Source of the DNA: Ettlia oleoabundans
Taxonomy: Eukaryota > Chlorophyta > Chlorophyceae > Chlamydomonadales
Assembly (NCBI GenBank): GCA_019693395.1
Contig: JAAMXP010000578.1
Span: 1 to 30,181 of the forward strand
DNA: 30,181 nucleotides
Direction of reading: 5' to 3'
Shown: in pieces, positions 9,773-20,681 of the stretch
Position numbering within the stretch: the stretch's first letter is position 1
Layout of the letters: every line of letters starts with the position of its first letter
Position numbers and translations under genes: made by a program
The notes under the pieces: model-generated
Seen by the model: the letters and a program-made list of their open reading frames with translations, nothing else
Told to the model about the DNA's origin: nothing
The model's database searches: none

Positions 9773-12700
9773 TCACGCCAGCCTCTTTGCAGCACGCCGC
9801 ACAGCGGCCCCCACAGCCGCATCTGCCTCTGCCACCTTGCTTGCCACCACATCTGCTGCACCGCTGGCGGCTCCCGCCGCAGCTGCGCCTGCAGGTATCG
9901 GCAGTGACCCAGGGGCAGTGCTGTAGGCTGGCATGCGGCGCAGAAGGCCCAGGTCGATCAAGCGATCCATCATCTCCCTTAGTGTCTGCAGCAGATGGGA
10001 CAAGCTTGCTGGCCGATCGGGCAACAAAGTGGGGCACCTTTATTGTCTCCAAATATATTTGCTGAGACTCAGACAATTCAGTTGAGCCGGTTTGCAGTGG
10101 GTTGCAAGGGAGGAGGACCACTACTGCAAATCAGCAGTGCAGGGCAGCCTGCCCAATAAGGCTGGACAAGACACATGCTCATAATTGGATTCGGTTTGCA
10201 AGGGTTTGTATGCCCGACTCCCACCCTCACTCTGCTGATATCAACGCAGGCAGTCCACCTGTTCAAGTGGAATGAAGTCAAGTCCCAGCTCATGCTGCGC
10301 CTTGCTGCAGTCAATCACAGCACCCTGCTTGTTCCACAGACTCCGCATCCACTTGAAGCTGCAGAGCAGCCATTTAAAGACAATCCTGACCGTGAGCGGC
10401 AGCTCAAGTATGAACAATCATCGGCTGGCTGTTATGGCTGAACATATACCACCCAGCTGAGCTTTGAAGGTTGGCATTGAGCAGCTATTCAGCGAAGACA
10501 GAAACCCAACAGCGTCTGGCCATCCCTGAAATGCCAATAAAGCAAATGCAGCGAATCCGGCCAGCTGCGAGCTGTCGCTTGCACCCACCTTCTGATCCCC
10601 ATGAGGGCCAGCAACGGCACTGCCGCCCAGAAAGCAAGCTTGATGTGTGGTACCCAGTAAGCGGGGTACATCTCCCTGCAGTACTAGTGGTGTGCTCTAA
10701 AGAAAGCAGACTGCTCGGCTGATGAGGCTCAAGAGGTGCATGATCGCACAGCAGTACATTCGTGGCTGAGAGGCCGAGCATGGGCCGGCGCCACTGCCAA
10801 TGCCCGCTGCTGAGCACACTGGTGCGGATAGAAATTGCACCCACTCAATACTGCACAGCACAGCACACCGTGCATACCACATGAACTGCAGCTCCGCCCA
10901 TTGCAGCGCAGTGCAGCACAGCACAGCACAGCACAGCACAGATCAACACAGCACAGCACCCACCTCAGCATGGCTGCAATGTCGGACATGAGGGTGCCCC
11001 GCTCGCACAGCAGGTAGCGGCCCTTGGCCTCAGGCAGCAACATGGCCAGCACATGCGCCGCCGCCACATCGTCCAAATCAACGGTGGTCAGCCCTGGAGA
11101 AGACAGAGAAAGAAAGAAGGGCTCGACGGTTATCAGCCCTCCCAGGACGGCAGAGTGGGGAAGGGCTCGGCTGCAAGCTCGCCAGGCGCAGCATGCAGGT
11201 GGATAGAAAACCATGGCTGGGATTGAACGCACCCAGGGGCGCCACAAATGGGTAGAAAGTGCCGTCCATCTGCTTCACCATGGAGGGCACCGGGCCTGCA
11301 GAACCACTGGCAGTGCGAGAAGCGTGCCGACTGCTTGAGGTGAGGCCCAATGCTAATGAGGCCCCCAATGGAGAAAAATTTGCCTGCACTCTCCCCTCGC
11401 CCAACTTTGTTTATGGCATGCCCAGATAAGGAGCCGCCTGTGCTCCTGTTTGGAAACGAACAAGCAGCAAGCACTTTTTCAAGCAGAGGCGCACCACTGT
11501 TAGGACCAATGGCCATGGGAGGCCCGTATGTGTTGCCCGGGCAGATGGCTACCAAGCGCCAGCGCTCCTGCTGGCCGGCAATGGCCCAGGCCTCCCACTC
11601 CGCAAGCACCTTGGCCCTGCACAGCGATAGCGGCAGATAGGGTGGGAGGGAGGAGTGCAGCAAGACAGCCGTTGGTTGCTGGATGTCTTCTGCAAGTAGA
11701 TTGACCATCACATCGTGGGACCTGCTGCAAAGTGTCCCCGGGTGCAGCGTAGAGCCACTGCCCCTCCTGCCCAAACAAGCTGTAAGCCACCAAATCCCCC
11801 AGATCAAAGAGCCATGAGAAGCCATGAGCCCAGCAGTGGGTCGGCCGCAGGTGGGTCACGTGACATAGGGCTCGTCCAGTTGCATGAAACTCAGGTTCCA
11901 ATCAGCTTCCGTGTACACGTGTCCCGGACCACGGTCGTGGAAGTCAGGTGAGACCGCCACCAGCGAAGATGTGAGCACCACTGCAACAGTAGCGGCAGCA
12001 GCAGCGGCAGCAGCATCAATGTCCGCAGCAGGACTGTAGCTAGCTGCACAGGACTCTCATCCTGCAATAGATGACTGGCCCCTTGCTTGTTGACCAGTAA
12101 TTGGCATCTGCACACCATTTCGGCATAGAAATGGCGGCTTCACAGCTGCTCACCCTTCTCCACGCTGCCTGCCTTGTTCACGGCACCAAGTACGTTTCGA
12201 ATACCACGCAGGGTAGGCTCTATCACACGCTGGTATGCGGCCCGTGGGGGTGCATTCAAGCTCACTACTCCAGCCGTATGAATGACGTACCTGGATTAGG
12301 GTGTAGGCAGCAAAGCTGAAAGCTTGCCAGGCAGCAAAGCTGGGCCAGCTAGCTGTCGTTTCAACCTGCATCCCCCACAGCAGGCGATGGCGGCAAGGGA
12401 GCAGACATATGTTGTGAGCGGCAAATGTCGCCTACACCAGCACTTACTTGCAGCCCTCCACCGCGGCATCAAAGCTGCCATCCTGCATCAGGTCAGCCTC
12501 AAACCAGTGCAGCCGCTCTTCAGAGCCAGGCAGCTCTTGCAGCGCCTTGATTGCCGCCTCATCATCACCAGCCGACCGCCGGGTGGCATGCATGGTGTGG
12601 CCTCCCGCCAGTAGCCGTGCCACTATGCGGGAGCCAATGTAGCCGGCACCACCTGCAGCCCATTGACCGATGGAAGTTTATCACAGTGGTGTGTATGGGT

Positions 12701-12907
12701 CACAACCAACATCAACACTGGAAGGTTGGGTGGCGGCGGCAGCGATGGCGGCAGTCCAGGTGTGACCGCAAGGGCCGCGTCGCAGCTAGTGTCGGTGGGC
12801 GCACCAGTAACGCAAATTGTGACGGGATCCGCCTCTCGCTCGGCGGGGTACAGCGGCTTCCGCGACAGCATGCGATCGAGGTTGACCTGACCTCGGTGGG
12901 CCTCCAT
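9773..12907 (-). CDS. Dihydroflavonol-reductase-like extended SDR, copy A
   Basis: Ten exons on the minus strand: 12907-12805, 12652-12448, 12290-12154, 11980-11860, 11616-11495, 11295-11233, 11093-10964, 10675-10589, 10358-10259, 9985-9773; 426 residues, all phases consistent. The NAD(P)-binding Rossmann motif TGGAGYIGS spans the first junction (residues 34-42). YVIHTAGVVSLNAP follows, then VVLTSSL with the catalytic Ser (153/154), the Tyr187-x-x-x-Lys191 pair (YVTAK), ICPGNTYGPP, VDLDDVAAAHVLAM and DCSKAQHELGLDF. This order is that of the dihydroflavonol reductase / cinnamoyl-CoA reductase family, which reduces carbonyls with NADPH. Exon 8 encodes a hydrophobic stretch (HIKLAFWAAVPLLALMGI) unusual for soluble members, so membrane association is possible. 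The start matches that of copy B in position. The last exon adds an Ala-rich, amphipathic tail of about 45 residues absent from copy B. Substrate unknown; a true flavonoid role is unlikely to be safe to assume. Confidence 0.88.
10853..10958. repeat. Pentanucleotide (AGCAC)n microsatellite in SDR copy A intron 7
   Basis: Perfect and near-perfect AGCAC units ((GTGCT)n on the transcribed strand) fill 10903-10958, with a shorter run at 10853-10866. The array begins directly after the 5' splice site of intron 7 (exon 7 ends at 10964). Confidence 0.9.
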
Positions 12908-13278
12908 TGCTGGCGTCTTCTGCTTCATGACAATGAAGATATCCGCGGAATTCCGTAAAAGTCCAAGACTAACATGAGGTGGATCCAATGGCTGACGTGG
13001 CGCCGGTCCGACCACCGGTTCTGCCGCCAGCGCTGACGCTAATCCCTTGACAGCTCTTCACCCATTCCATTTATGAAGACTGGCTTAGCTTAACATCTCG
13101 CCAGGGATTGCAACAAGGTTGCAATAAATGGGAAACATATAGCAACTCAGCCATACAGAGGAAGTTGAGGAGGCTCCTTGCACCGCTTTCAGCGCTGCCA
13201 ACTGCAGCTCAGGAACTCTTCTTGGCTTCATGCTTAGCCCCATGAGGCTTGCTGTCGCTACCTAGCTTTCCTACGATC
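12908..13278 (-). promoter_or_regulatory. Short spacer between tandem SDR genes
   Basis: These 371 bases must hold the 3' UTR of copy B (stop 13279) and the promoter of copy A (ATG 12907). I find no TGTAA on the minus strand here, so copy B may use a variant poly(A) signal or one further inside copy A. No third coding exon is seen. Confidence 0.45.
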
Positions 13279-16047
13279 TTAGCGTTGTTGGCAGGCAGGC
13301 CGAGGCACCACGCCAAGCTCAATCAACCGTTCAGCAAAGTCCCTCAAGCTCTGCAGCCAGCGGGACGAAGCAGCACGGCACAGTCCTACGCAGTCTGTTG
13401 TGCCCACAGCGCGCCAGACGAGCAGTCGAGCTATAATGAGAGGCTGCGATGGCATTTCGCCTCATGTCAAAACCCATATCAATCGATCACACCCCATCCA
13501 CACCATCCACCCCACCTCGGGATGACCCCACCTGTTCCAATGGAACGAAGTCCAGCCCCAGCTCGTTCCTGGCCTTGCTGCAGTCAACCGCAGCCCGCTG
13601 GTGCCACATCGTCTTCACCCACCGGGAGCTGCAGCACGGGGGCGTGCATCGGGGTCAACGTAAAGCGAACAGGGTCCATCACACAGGCCATAAGGCACAG
13701 TGATACATCTGCGGTTGCAACTGCTTCATGCAATCTCTCCCGACAGCCAACACAGCAGAATCGCATGCCGCATGAATCGCGGCTGCTCACCTCATGATGC
13801 CGGTCAGTGTGAGCAGCGCTGCTGTGGCCCAGAAGGGCAGCGTGATGGTGGGGATCCAGTAGGCGGGGAACATCTCCCTGCAGGAACGCAAGTGAATACC
13901 GTTAAAGTAGCCGGCACAACATGGCATAGCCGGCACATGTTAAGTTCCGCTTCTGCCATTCTTTGGGCTGGTTCTACTGAAGAGGAGACTTGCAGGCACA
14001 AGAGGGAGGCCTGGGGAGTACACGCAGGCTTCACATGGCAGCGAGCTTAGGCATGGGAGTGAAGCGGAACATGAGAGCACGACACAGCATGGCACAGTAC
14101 AGCACAGCACAGTGCCCACTTCATCATTGCTGCCATCTCAGACATGAGGGCAAAACGCTCGCACAGCACGTAGCGCCCCTTGGCATCAGGCAGCACCATG
14201 GCAAGCACGTGAGCTGCAGCCACGTCATCCAAGTCAACCATGCCTAGTCCTGCATGTGCGAGGGTGAACCAGAAGGAGAGAGGGTCGACCAAAAGCAACA
14301 GAGTAGAAACGTTGCGTGCGAGTGCTTCAGCGTTATTATGTCAAGGCATCCTGAGGTGTTGGGCTGGCTGTCAGGCCCCTGATGACAGGTTAAAAAACCA
14401 GAGCAGGTGCAGCTGCCGTGCCGCGTGTAAGCTGTGGTGCCAGTGGGGTGTGGCAGTCATCTCACCAGTTGGCGCCGTGAAGGGCCACCAGCTGCCATCC
14501 AGAAGGTTCTTGACAGTCGCCACTGGTGCTGCAGCAGAAATAACAAGATGCAACGGCAATATGTCAGTCTTCCACGATGTGGCACTAGTCAATTCCAGTT
14601 TGAATGCAGCATGGCACGCGTTGGGCACAGTGTCACAAGCTGCAAAGCAGCAAGCTCAAGCAGGCACTGCATAGCTGCAGGCGTGCTGCCGCTTTCCTTA
14701 CCGCAGTTGAGGTTGGCTGTCATGGGTGGGCCGTACACGTGGCCAGGGCATATGGTCACAAGACGCCAGCGCTGCTGCTGGCCGGCGACGGCCCAAGCCT
14801 GCCACTCCGCCAACGCTTTTGATCTGCACATTATTGCGTAGCATATTATACAGGTGGGCGGGTTGAAGCTCCAGGCTTGTGAGCAGGCCGGGAAGTGGTC
14901 CACGGTGCAAGATAGGGGCTGAGAAGGGTGATGGCAGAGTGTTCAACTGAGATCCCTTCAGGCCAACGTTGCTTGAGCACATCCTATTGAACACACTTTT
15001 GCACAACAGTGAGCACCCATGTTAAGAGCTCACGTCACATAGGGCTCCTCCAGCTCGTAAAAGTTGGTGGTCCAGTCAGCTTCTGTGTACACGTGGCCAA
15101 AGCCGCCCTCCTTGAACTCCGCTGATATGGCTGCCAGGGAGGAGGTGAGGACAACTGCAGCAGGCAATCTACATGCAGTGTTACGATATTATGATAAAAG
15201 GAACATCAAGTGATGTGAGTACGAGCATGCACCATGGTGGGCGAAACCTGAATACATTTTGGCTGTTTGACATATGCTGTGCTCCTTCCTGGCATCCTTG
15301 GCATCGTCCTTCCTGCCACGCTCACCCTTTTTCACGCTGGCTGCCTTGTTCACGGCGCTCAATACGTTCTCAATACCGCGTACCGTGGGCTCGATCACGC
15401 GTGAGTAGCCCACCCGTTTGGGAGCATTCAGGCTGACTACTCCGGCAGTGTGGATGACATACCTACAGAAAATATCAACAGGGGCTGTGAATAATCGATG
15501 GGCAGGTGCCAGCAGAGCACACTTGTCCTGCTACAGACCGCTGTTCCCTGGGCAACCCTCAAATTAGCACCACTGATCACAGCAAACACATAAATCGACC
15601 TGGTCACCTGCAGCCTGCCACCGCAGCATCAAAGCTGCCCTCTTGCATCAGATCAGCCTCAAACCAGCGCAGCCGCTTGCTGGCGCCAGGCAGCTCCTGC
15701 AGCGCCTTCTTAGCGGCCTTGTCATCCCCTGCCACACGCCATGTTGCATGCACAGTGTGACCTCCTGCCAGCAACCGTGCCACAATGCGGGAGCCAATAT
15801 AGCCGGCGCCACCTGCACATGGCGGGGCGATAGTTTCAGTGCAAGCTATGCCTGAGCACATTGGGGGCGCCGGCGCCGGCAGCGGAGACACGGTTTCCTC
15901 CAGGTGATGGATCAAGGCCGGCGATCTGGGGTTGATTCGCTCACCGGTGACGCAAACCGTGACTGGCGCTGCCTGCCGCTCCGCCGCGTAGAGCGGCTTG
16001 CGGGAGAGCATACGATCGAGGTTGACCTGTCCTTCCCCGCGCGGCAT
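13279..16047 (-). CDS. Dihydroflavonol-reductase-like extended SDR, copy B
   Basis: Ten exons on the minus strand: 16047-15945, 15812-15608, 15462-15326, 15154-15034, 14823-14702, 14528-14466, 14249-14120, 13877-13791, 13628-13532, 13350-13279; 378 residues, all phases consistent. It carries TGGAGYIGS (34-42), YVIHTAGVVSLNAP, VVLTSSLAA, Tyr187-Lys191 in YVTSK, ICPGHVYGPP, VDLDDVAAAHVLAM and DCSKARNELGLDF, as in the dihydroflavonol/cinnamoyl-CoA reductase family of NAD(P)H-dependent carbonyl reductases. Exon 8 encodes a hydrophobic stretch (IPTITLPFWATAALLTLTGI). Exons 1-8 have exactly the lengths of copy A (103, 205, 137, 121, 122, 63, 130, 87 nt), so the two arose by tandem duplication after these introns were in place. 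It ends shortly after LIELGVVPRP, without the Ala-rich tail of copy A. Catalytic residues are intact. Substrate unknown. Confidence 0.9.
14083..14113. repeat. Short AGCAC-type repeat in SDR copy B intron 7
   Basis: Imperfect CACAGC/AGCAC units lie directly after the 5' splice site of intron 7 (exon 7 ends at 14120). This is the same intron and the same position as the longer array in copy A. Confidence 0.8.
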
Positions 16048-16299
16048 GATTGCTGCAAGCGACAATTGGTAAGATTACAGTGCAAGCATCGCTACGCAGC
16101 GCATCCAAGGCATCACATCGGCCGGTAGTCAACTGCGCACGTGGCAGGGCGTTCCGTTTCGCTCATTGTGTGCACAGCTGACCTCCTATCATTGATAAAG
16201 CGTTGCAGTCGCCACCTCTGCTGGACTGTGATCGACGGGAGGTCGCTGTCGGCTTCTTGGTCTCGGCGCACGCTCAATTGCCATTGTGCGTGCAAGTGG
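16048..16299. promoter_or_regulatory. Bidirectional promoter between SDR copy B and the CCDC112-like gene
   Basis: Only 252 bases separate the two divergent ATG codons, so both promoters and leaders must lie here. No clear TATA box is visible. The reading frame of the CCDC112-like gene stays open back to about 16141 without an ATG. Confidence 0.45.
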
Positions 16300-18106
16300 A
16301 TGGAGTGGCAGCAATGGTCGCGGCAGTGGGCCAAGTTGGCGCGGCAAGAGGGCGAGCTGGCGGCCGTGTGCGAGGGCGCCGGCGCCGTCACGGCAGGCAG
16401 GGAGCCCCGCTTTCGCATCCAGAGGAAAGGCACAAGCGTGCACCACATCCGCACCCAGCTGGCCGGGCACCTGAACGCAGCAGAGGCTTTGTTGGCACAT
16501 GGTGGCCAGCTGCCAGCGCCTGCCCGGGAGCGGCGATGGCAGCAGTGCGAGGCAGGGCTGGCCACTCTTCAAGCTAGCAGCACCCAACAGCTAGAGGAGC
16601 TGGCACAGGCTGAGGTGGAGCTCTCAGAGGAGTATGAAGCTGCAGCACAACATGCCCAGCAGCTGCTGACCTCATCTCACAGCGACAGCGGCCACGCAAG
16701 CTCTGGCGCAGTCGCTCCTAGGAACAACTCATCGGCATCAGCATTAGCAACCACGACTCCAGCAGCATCAGCATCAGCAGTAGCACGGGAACTGTCCAAT
16801 AAGGATAGCTTGCCGCCTGAAGTGGCTGCCCATGATGCGTTCCTGCAGCGCCATGGATCCACCGGTGAACTATTGCAGTGACCGCAATGCATCATGCAGT
16901 GTCGACCTTGTGCCAGCTTGTCAGAGCTCGTGTCCTGTCCTCACCTGCCATGTGTGCTGAACTATCAGATTGAGCATTGCCTGCTTAAACTCTCCATCCA
17001 CTTCAAGCCTTACTATGTCTGTTTATGCGAGCGTTATTGCAGCGCTGCTACAGCCAAACACTTCACTAGTGTCTGCTTCTGTCTGCCGCTTCCTGCATTC
17101 CACTCACCTGGATTGATTGCGTCTCTTGCTCTTGCCCCTTCCTTTTGCGCTCAGCATGCTATGCACAAGCACAAGTTGTCCCTGGCCTGCTTAAACCTTG
17201 ATCCCGCAATACACATGTGCAGGTGGTTGGCACCCGGATGATCACGCTGAGTTTGATTGCATCCTGCGGGCCTGCCGAGGCAACTATGCCCACTGCATCC
17301 AGCTATGCGAGCAGGAGCTTGGCCTGCTGCACAGTGCAAAAAGCATCCAGTGGCACGCCACTTGGCACAAGGAGCTCCAAAAGCTGCAGCTTAGCAAGCA
17401 GCTGGCGGTGAAGCGGTGGCGCATGCAGCGGCAGGCGGCGCAGGCCGCTCTGCTGGAGCAGCAGCAGAAGCAGGGTGAGAAGCCGGCGGCGGAAGCGGAG
17501 CAGGCAGCACGGAAGCTACGGGCAGAGGAGGACGAGAAGGAGCGGCAGCGAGCGGCTTTGGAGGAGTGGAAGAGGGGTAGAGAGGAACAGCGGGTGGGGG
17601 AGCTACGGCGTCAGAAGGCAGAAGAGGCTGAGAGGCGGGCGCGGGAGGCACAGGCAAGGCACCAGCGGCAGCAGGAGAACAGGCAGCTTATTGAGCAGCG
17701 ACGGCTGCAGAAGGAGGCGGAAAGCAAGGATTCCGCGCCGTCTGCTGAGAGCAGTAGCTGCAGCAGCAAGGGGCGGGGGACGGGAACCCTGGATCCTGCT
17801 GCAACACAGCGCTTGCGGGAACGCAACCAGCAGCTGCTGCGGCGCCGTGCGGAGCAGGTGAAGAGGCGGGGTGCGGCGGCAGCGGAGCAGGCGGCTTGGG
17901 TGCGGGCCCTGCAGCGCCGCGCCTTGGAGCAGTTTTGCGGTGTGGCAGAGCGCGATCCGCTGCGCCTGCTGAGCGCCACGTCAGCGACCACCATGCGACA
18001 GCTGGCAGCGCTTAGCGAGGAGCGAACCGCAAAGGACAGCGGCTACATCCGCCACGTGCCACGGCGTGCCACGCCTGGCTGGTGCGGCGGGGCGCGCCTG
18101 CAGTGA
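16300..18106 (+). CDS. CCDC112: CCDC112-like coiled-coil protein
   Basis: Two exons, 16300-16864 and 17223-18106, joined in frame to 482 residues. The first in-frame ATG (16300) was chosen; the frame is open upstream but has no earlier ATG. The N-terminal half is mostly helical (WQQWSRQWAKLARQEGEL...). The junction creates GGWHPDDHAEFDCIL, followed by WHATWHKELQKLQLSKQLAVKRW. This GGW-x-x-x-DH-x-x-F block with a following W/K/E-rich helix is the signature I know from CCDC112 proteins. Residues about 230-430 form a long charged coiled coil rich in Arg, Glu and Gln. The length is close to animal CCDC112. Animal CCDC112 is associated with centriolar satellites and cilia; a basal-body or centriole role here is inference. 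Its 3' end converges with KTI12. Confidence 0.72.
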
Positions 18107-18328
18107 GCCATGCTGCTGTTATGGCTGCGTCGGTGATTAAGCAGCAGGTGCAAATGCCTTCCCTTTGGGTCTGCCTGCCTGCCTACCGACCTGCCTTCTG
18201 GTGCGACCACTTCAGCCAACCCATGTTGGTGCGCCACATCTATTGGTTGTTGGCTTGTATTGCCAGACCTCACACAGCCCATGAGCCTGCCAGGTTAATA
18301 CAGTCCCAAGCCTGCCTATGTGTTGGCT

Positions 18329-18333
18329 TTACA
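18329..18333 (-). terminator. Likely poly(A) signal of KTI12
   Basis: TGTAA on the minus strand, about 140 bases after the KTI12 stop codon. It lies inside the predicted 3' UTR of the converging CCDC112-like gene. Confidence 0.5.
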
Positions 18334-18384
18334 ATGATGGCAGCATACAGCAACATGTGTTGCCGCTGAGATTGTGCCCTTCCC

Positions 18385-18389
18385 TGTAA
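18385..18389 (+). terminator. Likely poly(A) signal of the CCDC112-like gene
   Basis: TGTAA on the plus strand, about 280 bases after the stop codon at 18106. It lies inside the predicted 3' UTR of KTI12, so the two transcripts would overlap tail to tail by several tens of bases. Confidence 0.5.
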
Positions 18390-18474
18390 TTCATAAAAAA
18401 GCTCAAAAAGATCCAGCCCCGATGGCAGCCGGAACTTGCGATGAAGCAGCCATCACCATCACTGCATGCCAGCA

Positions 18475-20681
18475 TCACCCTGCCGCGGCCAGTTGGTCCT
18501 TGAGGTAGGATATGAACAGGCGCTGTGCTGCCGCCGCGTCCCTCATGCGCATGAAGGTCTGATTGGTGGCCAGCTTCATGAAGCCGCGCTTGTGGCGCCT
18601 CAGCTCGGGAAGGAACATCTGAAAGGGTCCCGGATGGATAGAGCGAGGGTGGTGAGATGAAATGAGAGGGGCTAAGATGAGATAAGCGTGGGTAGGAGCG
18701 AGTATGAATGTGGTGGTGTGTGAGATAGACCGCCATTGGACCGGCAGGCATTGCGAACGCAGACCAGCAGCTCGAGTTGTAAACTTCCCATGTGCTGCTT
18801 GCCGCACAACTTCACACGCCTGCGCTCACCGGCCGGTACATATCTAGAGCGGGTAATGAGCTCTCTCCGCTGCCGATGCTGCTAGGGAAGGTGACGACGC
18901 CGGGAGCGCCGCTGCCAGCCGCTGCCTGCGCCTCTCCCACTCTATCCAGCACCTGCTGCAGCACTCTGTCTATCTCGTGCTGCAGGTTGGTGGCTGCAGG
19001 AAGGCGGGGAAAACATGCAAACTCGGTCACCGGCAGAGGCAGGATAGTAAGACGGCTGGAGCCGGCACCCAACAAGCCGTGACACAAGGCAGTGCTGCAT
19101 AAAAAGTCAACGAGAAAATACAACAGGGTGGCTGCAGGGAGGCAGGAACAGATGCAATCTGTCAGCAGTCGCCGCAGCTATTCAGAGCAGGGCAACACCA
19201 CCACCGCAGTCCCGTACAGCTCTCCAGCACCTGAAAGCTTAGACGCTGTTGTGTCTGTAGCCACATGCGGCTTCAGCTGCTTTGCTAGCAACACCGGCGG
19301 CACCCTGTCAGCCCCTCCCGCATCTCCCTGCTGCCCTGGTGCCGCCCCTGCTTGCGCCTGTTGCGGAGGTGGCGCATCACCGACCGCTGCTGCTATAGCT
19401 TCAAGCTGCTCCTGCATCTGGCTGCTGCCTAGTAATGGCCGCAGCGTGAAGAGCGGTGAGTCCCAGCGATTCCGGGAGTCCGGCCGCTCAAACCTGTGGC
19501 AATGTGGCGTAGGGGGGACACAGCACTGTAAACACCGTGCAGGAGAATGTCTGGGGTTCTTCCCCGTTAACCATCAACAGTTTGCCCTATAAAGTAGCCA
19601 GCCAGCTGATCCAGCAAGTAATCTGTGCTGCTGTGTGAGCCAAAGGAGCGGTAAAGCAGGAAGCAGGCCAGTCAAGGCACACTAGAGTGAAGCTGGTGTA
19701 CAAGCGGGGGATGGCTGTGGTGGGCTAGCAGCGGAATCACAGCGCAAGCCAACAAACCAAGGGACCTACCAACCACAGCGTAGCCCAACAAACCAACTGG
19801 TCCTACCTGCAGGCCAAGTCCTCAAAGATTGCCTCGCTGTAGCTGCTGGCTGCCTCCCGCTGCTGGTTCCACTGACGGCAGGTGTCTGTGGGGGTGTCCA
19901 CATGCACCATGCAGTACCGCGTGGCAGCCTGCAGCAGCAGACAAACCGGCACGAGCAGCAATGATACATGACCAGCAGCAGTGCTGGTAAACTAGTATTG
20001 TCAGTAAAAATGGTGAGCGTCTGTGCAGCCAGCTAAATATTGCCCGGTGCAACTGATACACTGCAACTGGGCCATGTTTTGGCCCAGTCACACCCATTAG
20101 CCAAGCAGCGGCAACAGCCTCCCTGGCATGTGCGACCCCACGGTGGCAGGACAGCTGCACGGCACATCTCACATGGCGTGCTTGGCACCACAGCTGGTAG
20201 CGATAGCCCTTGATGTTGTTGTGTGAGTCAAAGATGACGGTGCGCTTGCGATCGAGGCAGCGGTCAATGGCAGACAGCAGGCTGCCCCGTGCTATCTTCT
20301 CGCTTGTTGCGTCTGCCAGGGCGAACAGGCATGTGTAAGCAATGAGGAATGGGAGTGAGGCCATACACAGGCAGCCCGCAGTGAGTTGCGGAAGAAGACT
20401 GGCATATAGATGATGTCAACAGGTTACGGCGCATTCACACAGCAAGCAGCCTGCCGCCCGCTGATTCCACCCTCAAGTGTTGCTGCGGCCCTAGGCTACT
20501 GTAGGCTACTGCCGCCTCGGTCGCCTGGCTCACCCTTGTAGCTTTCATTGCGTTGAAGGTGCAAGGAGTCTTCGTTCACCACCTCCACATCCTGGCCTCG
20601 CTGCCTGCAAACTTGCGCCAGAGACGCCGCTGCGGTGCTCTTGCCGCTGCACGGCAAGCCGCTGATGACGATCAACGGCAT
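18475..20681 (-). CDS. KTI12: KTI12, Elongator-associated P-loop protein
   Basis: Six exons on the minus strand: 20681-20534, 20312-20173, 19928-19807, 19493-19231, 18993-18830, 18618-18475; 326 residues, in phase throughout. It opens with MPLIVISGLPCSGKST, a start-proximal Walker A loop (residues 8-16). NEDSLHLQRNESYK, then VIFDSHNNIKGYRYQLWCQAR (Walker B-like), YCMVHVDTPTDTCRQWN, FERPDSRNRWDSPLF, ATNLQHEIDRVLQQVLD and a basic C-terminal block follow, in KTI12 order. KTI12 is an ATPase that binds tRNA and Elongator and promotes wobble-uridine modification of tRNAs; it is related to the kinase that phosphorylates seryl-tRNA(Sec). Length is close to the usual size of about 300, with extra low-complexity Gln/Ala/Gly residues in exon 4. 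It reads in the same direction as its upstream neighbour but has its own spacer. Confidence 0.93.

Noticed and set aside
10800..11017. His/Ser/Gln-rich and Cys/Leu-rich ORFs
   Set aside because: Translations of the AGCAC microsatellite in an SDR intron.
15865..15886. GGCGCCGGCGCC palindrome in SDR copy B intron 1
   Set aside because: Short GC palindromes are expected in GC-rich DNA; a similar one occurs by chance near 16376.
17391..17994. Pro/Ala- and Ser-rich minus-strand ORFs
   Set aside because: Shadows of the Arg/Glu/Gln coiled-coil exon of the CCDC112-like gene.
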